Shown piece after piece: positions 41,651 through 49,698 of a DNA stretch of 64,000 bases. The notes below the pieces were generated by a model, which was not told where the DNA came from, made no database searches, and saw only the letters and a list, made by a program, of their open reading frames with translations. Position numbers and translations under genes: made by a program. Numbering within the stretch: position 1 is the first letter of the stretch; each line of letters starts with the position of its first letter. The stretch comes from CAIOZA01 sp964464375 (GTDB lineage Bacteria; Bacteroidota; Ignavibacteria; Kapaibacteriales; UBA2268), in assembly GCA_964464375.1 (NCBI GenBank), contig CAYXFU010000004.1:78532-142531 (forward strand). Reading direction: 5' to 3'.

Positions 41651-43723
41651 ATGAAAAAAAGTGAAATGATAGCTAAACAAATGTTAAATCCGGAAAGCAT
41701 CGTTGTCGTTGGTGCTTCTAACGATGTTCAGAAGATTGGTGGCAAGGTTCTTAAAAATATTCTCGATAATGGCTTCAATGGTAAGGTTTACGGTGTTAAT
41801 CCAAAAGAAAATCTTGTACAGGGTATGGAATGTTTTGCTGATGTTTCTGAATTGCCAGATGTAGATCTAGCAATCATAGCGATTGCAGCAAAATTTACTG
41901 AGGAAACAGTCAGAATATTAGCAACTGAGAAGAAATCAAAAGCATTCATCATACTTTCAGCAGGATTCAGTGAAGTTGGTGAAGAGGGAAGACTACTTGA
42001 AGAAAGAATAACTAAGATAATTGATGAAGCAGGTGGTACATTGATCGGACCGAATTGTATCGGGGTTCTTACAACAAGTTATAAAGGGGTATTTGCCGGA
42101 CCTATTCCAAAATTTGATCCAATGGGCTGCGACTGTGTTTCTGCTTCAGGTGCGACAATGGTGTTTATTGTCGAAATGGCTATGCAGTTGGGAATTACCT
42201 TTTCCAGTATATTTTCTGTAGGTAACAGTGCACAAATTGGAGTAGAGGATGTGCTTGAGTATTGGGACGAATCTTTCGATCCAAAGACCAGTTCCAAGTT
42301 AAAACTATTATACATGGAGCAGGTTCAAAATCCTCAAAAGTTGTTGAAGCATGCCAGATCTCTCGTGAATAAAGGTTGTTCATTGGCTGGAATAAAGGCA
42401 GGAACAACAGAAGCCGGATCCAGGGCTGTCTCATCACATACAGGAGCATTAGCAGGATCAGACACAGCAACCGATGCATTGTTAAGAAAGGCAGGGATAG
42501 TCAGGTGTACCAGCAGGGAAGAACTTGTATATGTCATCGGTGCAATGAATAATAAAACTTTGAAGGGCGATAGAATTGCAGTTATTACTCACGCCGGAGG
42601 ACCGGGTGTTATGCTAACAGATGCTTTATCTAAAGGAGGAATGAAAGTGCCGAAGCTGAGCGGTGCATCGTCCGATAAACTTCTGGAACAATTGTATCAT
42701 GGATCTTCTGTTGCTAATCCAATTGATTTTCTAGCTACAGGAACAGCTGAGCAATTAGGGTTAATTCTCGATACGATAGAGAATGAATTTGATAACATCG
42801 ACGGTTCTGTTGTTATATTTGGAACAACCGGAATGTTCGATGTAACTACGGTTTATGACACAATTAACGAAAAAATGAAATCGTGCAGTAAGCCGATTTA
42901 TCCTGTAATGCCATCCGTTATTCAGGCATCGCGTGAAATGGATCATTTCAAGGGATTGGGCAGAATTGCATTCACTGATGAAGTAGCTCTGGGAAATGCA
43001 TTGTGCAAGATTAATTCGACAAACAAACCATTTTCTGAAGAAAGTTCAGCATTAAAACAAATAGATGAAATAAGGAAGATTATTGACGGCGCAAAGGATG
43101 GAAGCTACTTGACACCTGTGGATGTACAGAACCTGCTGGACCTTGCCGGGATAGCCAGGGTACCTGAGGCAGTAGTTTTAACTAAGGAAGACGCCATAGC
43201 AAAAACAATCGCAATGGGTTTCCCGGTAGTAATGAAGGTTGTTGGACCATTACATAAATCAGACGTTGGAGGAGTGGTTCTTTCAGTGCAGAATGAGGAA
43301 GAAGTAGCCATACATTTTGTTGATCTAATGAAAATAGATAATGCATCCGGTGTTTTGATTCAAAAGATGATTAAAGGTCAGGAGATTTACATCGGAGCGA
43401 AGCGAGAAGAAAGTTTTGGTCATCTGATTCTCTGCGGACTTGGTGGTATCTTTATTGAGGTACTGAAGGATGTATCGTATGGTCTGGCACCAATTGGAAA
43501 AGAAGAAGCTTTAACAATGATAAAAAGCATCAAGGCTTATGGACTAATCAAAGGTGTAAGAGGCAGAGAAGGCGTAAATGTTGATTTGTTTGCAGATGCT
43601 ATTGTAAATCTTTCATTATTATTGGAGGTTGCACCCGAAATTGCTGAAATGGATATTAATCCTTTACTAGGAACCATGCAGAGTGTGACAGCTGTGGATG
43701 CAAGAATTTTGATAAAGAAATAG
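41651..43723 (+). CDS. acetate--CoA ligase (ADP-forming), fused alpha-beta
   Basis: This enzyme converts acyl-CoA, ADP and phosphate to the acid, CoA and ATP, which is substrate-level phosphorylation. The 690-residue protein has a CoA-binding Rossmann domain (SIVVVGASNDVQKIGGKV), succinyl-CoA-synthetase-like domains with SASGATMVF, and the phosphohistidine loop SSHTGALAGSD with His263. A C-terminal ATP-grasp domain (PVVMKVVGPLHKSDVGGVVL in blocks, EMDINPLL) ends it. The two subunits of archaeal Acd are fused here. A related Pat-type protein acetyltransferase would carry a GNAT domain, which is absent. The substrate could be acetyl-, propionyl- or branched-chain acyl-CoA. Confidence 0.9.
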   Translation: MKKSEMIAKQMLNPESIVVVGASNDVQKIGGKVLKNILDNGFNGKVYGVNPKENLVQGMECFADVSELPDVDLAIIAIAAKFTEETVRILATEKKSKAFIILSAGFSEVGEEGRLLEERITKIIDEAGGTLIGPNCIGVLTTSYKGVFAGPIPKFDPMGCDCVSASGATMVFIVEMAMQLGITFSSIFSVGNSAQIGVEDVLEYWDESFDPKTSSKLKLLYMEQVQNPQKLLKHARSLVNKGCSLAGIKAGTTEAGSRAVSSHTGALAGSDTATDALLRKAGIVRCTSREELVYVIGAMNNKTLKGDRIAVITHAGGPGVMLTDALSKGGMKVPKLSGASSDKLLEQLYHGSSVANPIDFLATGTAEQLGLILDTIENEFDNIDGSVVIFGTTGMFDVTTVYDTINEKMKSCSKPIYPVMPSVIQASREMDHFKGLGRIAFTDEVALGNALCKINSTNKPFSEESSALKQIDEIRKIIDGAKDGSYLTPVDVQNLLDLAGIARVPEAVVLTKEDAIAKTIAMGFPVVMKVVGPLHKSDVGGVVLSVQNEEEVAIHFVDLMKIDNASGVLIQKMIKGQEIYIGAKREESFGHLILCGLGGIFIEVLKDVSYGLAPIGKEEALTMIKSIKAYGLIKGVRGREGVNVDLFADAIVNLSLLLEVAPEIAEMDINPLLGTMQSVTAVDARILIKK

Positions 43724-43738
43724 ATGAAATAAAAAGAT

Positions 43739-43776
43739 AATCCGTACAAATGATGATTTTTGTACGGATTTTTTTT
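43739..43776. terminator. intrinsic terminator between convergent genes
   Basis: AATCCGTACAAA pairs with TTTGTACGGATT across an 8-base loop and is followed by a T-run. It lies between the convergent acyl-CoA synthetase and mscL genes. Confidence 0.92.
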
Positions 43777-43778
43777 AT

Positions 43779-44180
43779 CTATTTGTTTTTAAGGATATCT
43801 CTGATTTCAATTAAAAGCTTTTCTTCGGCTGTTGGTTCAGGAACTTCAGCAGGAGCTTCTTCCTGTTTTTTCTTGAGTGAATTTACTGCTTTGACCATCA
43901 TAAAGATTGAAAATGCTATTATTATGAAATCGATAACTGTTTGAATGAATTTACCATAGTTAATGGCAACGGCAGGTATCTTTTCCACTGCTGGTTTGAG
44001 AATAAAGGAAAGGGAAGTGAAATCTACATTTCCTAAAAGCAGTCCGATAGGAGGCATTAAAACATCTCCGACAAATGATGATATTATCTTGCCAAAAGCA
44101 GCACCGATGATAATACCGACAGCCATGTCGAGCACATTACCCCGCATCGCAAAGGTTTTGAATTCTTCAATAATTTTCAT
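43779..44180 (-). CDS. mscL: large-conductance mechanosensitive channel MscL
   Basis: MscL is a pentameric osmotic safety valve in the inner membrane. The 133-residue product has the N-terminal helix FKTFAMRGNVLDMAVGIIIG, TM1 with AAFGKIISSFVGDVLMPPIG, a short periplasmic loop and TM2 (VIDFIIIAFSIFMMVKAVN), listed as blocks. A cytoplasmic helix with a Pro/Glu linker (EEAPAEVPEPTAEE) follows. It is the last of three minus-strand genes, 31 bases after the deacetylase. Confidence 0.96.
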   Translation of the reverse strand: MKIIEEFKTFAMRGNVLDMAVGIIIGAAFGKIISSFVGDVLMPPIGLLLGNVDFTSLSFILKPAVEKIPAVAINYGKFIQTVIDFIIIAFSIFMMVKAVNSLKKKQEEAPAEVPEPTAEEKLLIEIRDILKNK

Positions 44181-44211
44181 AAATTACCTAAAAAATAATT
44201 AATAAAATACT

Positions 44212-44958
44212 CTATAATAGCTTGTCCAATCCATCAATTCCGAGAGGCTCGGTTGTGGAAAATGCTTCAGCATATCTTGCACCAATTTTTGTTCCGTGAC
44301 TAATTGCCCTTGCTTCTATTTCTTCAAGAAACTCAGGACGGGACAGTCTAGTAATGGGTCCGCCTTCCATTGACTTACCTGGTACATAGACCTGGGACAC
44401 ATAAGTTTTGATTGCATCCATCTTGGTTTTGAAAGTTTTGGTTACATTTACATAAAAAACAGTTGATCCATCAGGGAAATCATAAGACTGTTGGAAGCAG
44501 AACATTTTTCTTATTCTGTGTGTTTTTTGAGTTTCTCCTTCGAATGTAGTTTCAAATTTAAGTAAGCCACTTTTGAACATAGCTTTTCTGATTATCTGAT
44601 TGACAGCCTGATGATCAGGATGACGTTCGAAAGGTGGATTCATCAAAACAATCTCAGGACGATATTTCCGGATCATTGTAACAGCTAAACGCACTGACTC
44701 TTCATTTGATTCAAGAAATCCATCGGGCAGCCCTAGATTCTCTCTATGATGAATTCCTAGGATTTTTGAAGCTTCCATCGATTCTTCAACACGTATCTCG
44801 GGTGTTCCACGCGTTCCCATCTCACCGCGTGTGAAGTCAACAATTGAAACACGTAAACCATCCAGCACCAGCTTTGCAATTGTACCTCCACAGGAAAGCT
44901 CTATGTCGTCAGGATGAGCTGCCATTGCCAGCACATCTACTTTGTAGTTTTTAAACAT
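44212..44958 (-). CDS. bshB1: N-acetylglucosaminyl-malate deacetylase, BshB1-type
   Basis: BshB1 removes the acetyl group from GlcNAc-malate in bacillithiol synthesis, or acts on mycothiol- or LmbE-type substrates. The 248-residue protein has the zinc motif AAHPDDIELSCGGTIAKL, FTRGEMGTRGTPEIR, ENLGLPDGFLE and ERHPDHQAVN, typical of BshB1. The end (HGTKIGARYAEAF) also fits that group. BshA and BshC are not in this window, so bacillithiol production is an inference. It lies between rpiB and mscL, in one direction with short gaps. Confidence 0.88.
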   Translation of the reverse strand: MFKNYKVDVLAMAAHPDDIELSCGGTIAKLVLDGLRVSIVDFTRGEMGTRGTPEIRVEESMEASKILGIHHRENLGLPDGFLESNEESVRLAVTMIRKYRPEIVLMNPPFERHPDHQAVNQIIRKAMFKSGLLKFETTFEGETQKTHRIRKMFCFQQSYDFPDGSTVFYVNVTKTFKTKMDAIKTYVSQVYVPGKSMEGGPITRLSRPEFLEEIEARAISHGTKIGARYAEAFSTTEPLGIDGLDKLL

Positions 44959-44968
44959 AATTTTAAAT

Positions 44969-45409
44969 TTATCTTCCTGTTAGCGAATGAATTTTATCAA
45001 TTCTGCCTGAATGTCTGCCACCTTCGAATTCAGTGTTAAGGAAGGCATCTGTAATCTGTTTGGCTAAATCTATGCTTATTAGTCTTGAACCGAAATTGAG
45101 AACATTTGCATCATTATGCTGACGGCTTAGGACAGCCATTTCGACAGTGTTGCAGTTTGCAGATCTTATTCCGGTTACCTTATTCGCGGTGATTGAAACT
45201 CCAATTCCAGTGCCACAGATAATGATTCCTCTTTCGCATATACCGTCAGCTACGGCTTTAGCAGCAGCAAAAGCGTGATCGGGATAATCAGTTGAAGCCA
45301 AAGAGAAAGCCCCGAAATCGACAATTTCGTAACCTAATTCTGCCAAGTATGATGAAATCTGTTCTTTATAATTGTAACCTGCGTGATCGCTTGCTAATGA
45401 TATTTTCAT
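44969..45409 (-). CDS. rpiB: ribose 5-phosphate isomerase B
   Basis: RpiB interconverts ribose 5-phosphate and ribulose 5-phosphate. The 146-residue product starts MKISLASDHAGYNYKEQI and has YPDHA, the catalytic Cys loop GIIICGTGIGVSITANKV, CNTVEMAVLSRQHNDANVL in blocks and GGRHSGRIDKI. It is the first of the rpiB, bshB1, mscL group, with 10 bases to the deacetylase. Confidence 0.95.
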   Translation of the reverse strand: MKISLASDHAGYNYKEQISSYLAELGYEIVDFGAFSLASTDYPDHAFAAAKAVADGICERGIIICGTGIGVSITANKVTGIRSANCNTVEMAVLSRQHNDANVLNFGSRLISIDLAKQITDAFLNTEFEGGRHSGRIDKIHSLTGR

Positions 45410-45652
45410 GGTAGAAATAAACTTTACATTAAAAAATATGTTTTATTGACGATAAAGAAGATTAATAATTTAAAGAAAAAATATCTAAATTTACGTAATG
45501 ATATACATTAACTGAATTAAAGTGAATCGTATTGAATAAAAATTAGCATTAAAATCCATAAAAGTTACAATTTAACTTGAATTTTTCAATTCAATGTGTA
45601 TCATTTTGACTATTTTTTCGTTATATTAGAAAAATAAAATCAGGAGAAGAAT

Positions 45653-48424
45653 TTGAAGCTTATAATAGTGGTTATAATTGGCATATTTATGCCATTTTTA
45701 GTTAGTTCTCAACCCCTAATGCATCCTTTTAACCTGGACTTCGAAGAAGGCGAGACGGGAAGAATGCCCAGAGGGTGGAGCATGCCTTCTTATGCAGTTA
45801 ACTTCGAATATTCAGCAGGTTTAACTGATGTGAATTCCAAAAGTGGAAAATATAATCTTGAACTCTATAGATATAAGGAGTTCAAGGATAATATTTATGG
45901 TTCGGTTATGCAAAGTGTTGATGCTTCACAGTATCGCGGTAAAACTATTAAGTTCGGTGCATGGCTTAGAGCTGAAATTGATGGACCAAAGGGATCAGCT
46001 CATCTGTGGATAATCGAATATCTTCCAGAAGATGAAGTTGGATTCTATGATATGATGGAGAATCAGCCTGTTATAGTCAATGAATGGAAATATTATGAAA
46101 TCACATTTTATGTTAATAATAATGCACAGTATCTGAATTTCGGTGCCATGCTCAAAGGCAATGGTAAGGCTTGGATTGATGGAGTCAGTTTTGATGTCCT
46201 GGATAAACCAAAAACTTATGCACCACCAAAATCACTAACTGAAAGAGAAAAGGAAAATCTCTTTGCTTTTGCAAAACTGTACAGCTATGTGCGATATTTC
46301 AGCCCATCTACAGAGGCAATGGGGATTGATTGGGATGAAATTGCAATAGAGGGGGCAAAAAAATCAGGTTTAGCAAATAATGATGAACAATTAGTGAAGT
46401 CGCTAAATGAAATTTTCAGTGAATTGTCTCCGGCACTTAAAGTATATCAAAAGAAACTGGCACCTGAAAAATATTATTATACAGAAAAGCCAAAGGAAGC
46501 AATTACCAGTGCGGCTGTAGCTTGGCTTCATATTGGAGCACCAACTGTTAAAGAATCCAAATTAACTAGCAGCAAGCTTGTTAATATTTATGTTTCACAG
46601 AGGAAAGTTGAAGGAACAGTAATACAAACAATTGATGAAGCTAAAGTAGCTGGTAAAAGAGTGAAATTCTCAATATTTGCTAAAGCCAATCTGGTTAAAC
46701 CAGCCGGTAGAGCAGAGATTAGATTGTTCCCTGAATTTGGTGACAAGAAAGAAGATATGCTTAACAGTGTTAACAATATGGCTTTACTTGAAATTACAGA
46801 CACAAAGTGGAAGGAGTATTCACTCGAATTAAATGTTCCAAATGGCATTAGAACTCTAAGGATCGGACTAACTATAGTTGGAGATGGCGATATTTACTTT
46901 GATGAATCAAAACTATTTGTTAAGGATGGTGATGAATGGAAAAATCTCGATTTGAGAAACGCCGGTTTTGAAGATGGGAATCCCGGAAAATTGGTACGTG
47001 GTTGGAGAATGATTCCTTTGTCTGAACAGGGAGGCTATTACGCAGAAGTAACAGAAATCGGGAAACATGTTGGAAATATGTCGCTAAAAATATCTTCAGA
47101 TCAATTATCAAGAATAACTATGCCAAATCCGGGTGAAATTGTGCTTGGTGATTTGAGCAATAGTGTTGGCTTTTCGTTGCCTATCTGTCTTTATGTAGAT
47201 TCTATTGGAACATTACCACATTCTTCAACTAAAATAGAAAAGCCCTCAATTAATAATGACAGACAGGTCTCGGGGAATGACAGATATGACAGAATTGGTA
47301 TATTTGTTCAGGCATGGAGCTTATTCCGGCAATTCGGAATATATGAGCAAACCTCTCAAAATTGGGATTTAGTTTTTAATCAGCTTATAGAAAAAGTATC
47401 GATGGATGTAGGAGAATGGGAATTTCTTCAAACTTTAAAATTATTGAGTTCAAATCTGAGTGATGGCTTGGCACGAGTATGGCATGGAGAAGAAAATTTT
47501 ACTTATGGATTACCATTCCTAATCAAATCTATAGGTAGCGAGTTAATAATAGGTAAGGTAAGTCCAAATTATGGAGATGTAGGATCCGGAGATAAAATTA
47601 TTGCTATAAATGGGAAACCTACAACTCAATACTTGAAGGAAGCCAGTAAGTATATTTCTTCGGAAAGCAAAGGATGGACAGAAGCTAGAGCTATAGCAGT
47701 ATTAAGAGCCGGTAAGGAAAATTCATTGGTGAAGATGAAGATAAAGTCTATTGATGGGTCAGAGAAAGATTTGGAAGTACATAGAACGGCATATCTCAGC
47801 GATTTGAATGAAATTAGGTTGCCAGAAGTTTCAAAAGTAAATAATGATGTGTTTTATGTAGATTTAACAAGAATTGACGATAAAGAGTTGAAATATTTAG
47901 TTGACACATTAAGGTCTGTAAAAAATATTATATTTGATATGAGAGGAACTGTTCGCGTTTCTGAGCATGCTTTAGGCTTATTTCTAAAGGCAAATGTTAA
48001 ATCAATTGTCTGGGAGCTGCCTGTATATTCAAAGCCTGACAAAAAGGGAATGTCACAATATCAAATACTGGCTGAAATAAAAGCTAAAGGAACTTTAGCC
48101 GGTGTAAGACCAATATTTCTTCAGGATTCCAGGTCAATAGGATATTCTGAGGCAATTCTTTCAATTGTTAAGCACTACGAAATCGGAAAATTGGTAGGTA
48201 GTCCCACAGCCGGTACGATTGGTGAAGTTTCCGGATTTAGTTTGCAAGGGAATTATGGATTTTCGTGGAGTTCGATTATAGCAAGAGATTTTGAAAATAA
48301 CTACATTCGCGGAGGTGTGAAACCTGATATATTAATTGAGCCAACAATTGAGGGAATTAGGGATAATAGGGATGAAATACTGGAAGCTGCTATGGATATG
48401 ATCGAAGGAATCATTAAAAAGTGA
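45653..48424 (+). CDS. large secreted S41-family peptidase homologue
   Basis: A signal peptide (about residues 1-22, ending VSSQP) follows a TTG start with AGGAG 6 bases upstream. Two or more jelly-roll, carbohydrate-binding-like segments are seen (NLDFEEGETGRMPRGW near 27, NAGFEDGNPGKLVRGW near 440), each ending with a G-x-G-x-x-x-x-D-x-x pattern. An S41 N-terminal helical region and a PDZ-like segment (GKVSPNYGDVGSGDKIIAING) lead to a C-terminal S41 core with LQDSRSIGYSEAIL and GSPTAGTIGE. The serine in GYSE is at the usual nucleophile position, but the motif deviates from S-A-A/G-E. No sorting domain is visible, so a periplasmic or lipid-independent location is likely. Confidence 0.78.
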   Translation: MKLIIVVIIGIFMPFLVSSQPLMHPFNLDFEEGETGRMPRGWSMPSYAVNFEYSAGLTDVNSKSGKYNLELYRYKEFKDNIYGSVMQSVDASQYRGKTIKFGAWLRAEIDGPKGSAHLWIIEYLPEDEVGFYDMMENQPVIVNEWKYYEITFYVNNNAQYLNFGAMLKGNGKAWIDGVSFDVLDKPKTYAPPKSLTEREKENLFAFAKLYSYVRYFSPSTEAMGIDWDEIAIEGAKKSGLANNDEQLVKSLNEIFSELSPALKVYQKKLAPEKYYYTEKPKEAITSAAVAWLHIGAPTVKESKLTSSKLVNIYVSQRKVEGTVIQTIDEAKVAGKRVKFSIFAKANLVKPAGRAEIRLFPEFGDKKEDMLNSVNNMALLEITDTKWKEYSLELNVPNGIRTLRIGLTIVGDGDIYFDESKLFVKDGDEWKNLDLRNAGFEDGNPGKLVRGWRMIPLSEQGGYYAEVTEIGKHVGNMSLKISSDQLSRITMPNPGEIVLGDLSNSVGFSLPICLYVDSIGTLPHSSTKIEKPSINNDRQVSGNDRYDRIGIFVQAWSLFRQFGIYEQTSQNWDLVFNQLIEKVSMDVGEWEFLQTLKLLSSNLSDGLARVWHGEENFTYGLPFLIKSIGSELIIGKVSPNYGDVGSGDKIIAINGKPTTQYLKEASKYISSESKGWTEARAIAVLRAGKENSLVKMKIKSIDGSEKDLEVHRTAYLSDLNEIRLPEVSKVNNDVFYVDLTRIDDKELKYLVDTLRSVKNIIFDMRGTVRVSEHALGLFLKANVKSIVWELPVYSKPDKKGMSQYQILAEIKAKGTLAGVRPIFLQDSRSIGYSEAILSIVKHYEIGKLVGSPTAGTIGEVSGFSLQGNYGFSWSSIIARDFENNYIRGGVKPDILIEPTIEGIRDNRDEILEAAMDMIEGIIKK

Positions 48425-48742
48425 TAGATATTGAGGTCTTTTGGTAGAAGTGTCAGGTAAAGTGGAAAGAAAAATACACACTAAATTCATAAATAGTGAA
48501 AATTAGTTTACACATTCAAAAGCCAAGTCTGATTAAAATTAGAAAATGTTATCTTCAACTTGGTATTAAATAAAAAAAGTAAAATAAATATTTGTGGAAA
48601 CATTTACACACTGTAAGGCAAAAGGTACAAAAAAATAAAAATAAATGAGTGAAAATGATAATAAATTGAAAAATAGTTTGGAAAAAAATTGTTATTTAGC
48701 AATTTCTGTCATATATTTGTAAGTTGAATAGTAACCTATTCT
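48425..48742. other. AT-rich intergenic region upstream of tRNA-Arg
   Basis: No coding frame or hairpin array is seen in these 318 bases apart from the tRNA promoter at its right end. Confidence 0.6.
48689..48719 (+). promoter_or_regulatory. Bacteroidota-type promoter of tRNA-Arg
   Basis: TTG at 48689-48691 is separated by 20 bases from TATATTTG at 48712-48719, a perfect consensus pair. The mature tRNA starts 24 bases after the -7 box. Confidence 0.8.
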
Positions 48743-48816
48743 GCGTCCGTAGCTCAACTGGATAGAGTGTTGGATTCCGGTTCCAAAGGCTGGGGGTTCG
48801 ATTCCCTTCGGGCGCA
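48743..48816 (+). tRNA. tRNA-Arg (anticodon CCG)
   Basis: The 74-nt cloverleaf has acceptor arms GCGTCCG and CGGGCGC, D-arm AGCTCAACTGGATAGAGT, and anticodon stem TTGGA/TCCAA with loop TTCCGGT (anticodon CCG). The T-loop is TTCGATT and the discriminator base is A. CCA is not encoded. It reads CGG arginine codons. A single promoter precedes it, and the TPR gene follows 30 bases later and may share the transcript. Confidence 0.95.
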
Positions 48817-48846
48817 CATAGTTTTTAAAAATCAAAGAGTTAGACG

Positions 48847-49593
48847 ATGTTGAAAGAAAAAAACGACCCATTAAAAACAGAATCAAAAACATTTGCTACG
48901 GCAGGTCCCGCAGGCGATAAACCGAACATGGTAGCTCAAATGCAGTCTTACATTGAAAATAATCGTAAGATGGTAATGGGTGTATCCGTTGGAATAATAA
49001 TAGTAGTTATAGCTGTATTTTTAGGCAAGAACTGGATTGAAAAAACTAACGAAGAAAAGAACATAAACGCATCCTTTGCGTTGTCCAAAGTCCTTCCTTA
49101 TATAATGGGCAATGATTTCGAAAAAGCTTTGAACGGAGACAAACAGGCTCTTGTCAATGGCAAACCAGTTATAGGTTTGGTCGAAATCGTTAAAAACTAC
49201 GAAGGAACAAAACCTGGTAAAGTTGCTGCTTTATATGCAGGGAATTGTTTTATTAGTCTTAATAAATATGCAGAAGCAGTTAAATATTTCAAAATTTCAG
49301 CAGAGTCAGAATCAGCTATTATAATGGAAGGAGCCAACTCAGGCTTAGGAGCTTGCAGTGAAACTGATGGAAAATTTGAAGAAGCGATACAGCATTACGA
49401 AAAGGCCGTTCTTCTGTCAAAAACTCCGGGAACACGAAACAGATATCAGTATTTCCAGGGTTTATGCTACGAAAAAATAGGACAGAAGGATAAAGCAGAA
49501 AAAATTTATAGAGAAATAGTAGCAGAAAATGGATCCGAGTTTGTCGGAATGGCAAAAGGTGGATTGATAAGAATTGGCACGATTATTGAGTAA
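48847..49593 (+). CDS. membrane-anchored TPR-repeat protein
   Basis: The first 40 residues are hydrophilic, followed by one membrane segment (GVSVGIIIVVIAVFLGKNW, about 45-62) and a C-terminal domain of tetratricopeptide-like helices. These include KVAALYAGNCFISLNKYAEAVKYF, FEEAIQHYEKAVLL and YEKIGQKDKAEKIYREIV, given as blocks. Topology and length (248) resemble YfgM-type Sec-associated proteins, where the TPR part faces the periplasm. That is a resemblance, not an assignment. It sits between tRNA-Arg and the secreted-protein cluster. Confidence 0.8.
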   Translation: MLKEKNDPLKTESKTFATAGPAGDKPNMVAQMQSYIENNRKMVMGVSVGIIIVVIAVFLGKNWIEKTNEEKNINASFALSKVLPYIMGNDFEKALNGDKQALVNGKPVIGLVEIVKNYEGTKPGKVAALYAGNCFISLNKYAEAVKYFKISAESESAIIMEGANSGLGACSETDGKFEEAIQHYEKAVLLSKTPGTRNRYQYFQGLCYEKIGQKDKAEKIYREIVAENGSEFVGMAKGGLIRIGTIIE

Positions 49594-49698
49594 TAAAAAA
49601 TCTTGATAAGCTCTTTTACATAAAACTGTAATTAATTAATTTAAGCAGAAATTTAAATAAAATTTGTTGTACAAAATAACAATTTTTTTGGAGGTATT

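Noticed and set aside
41651..43723. Protein acetyltransferase of the Pat family
   Set aside because: No GNAT domain is present at either end, and the length matches the plain alpha-beta ADP-forming synthetase.
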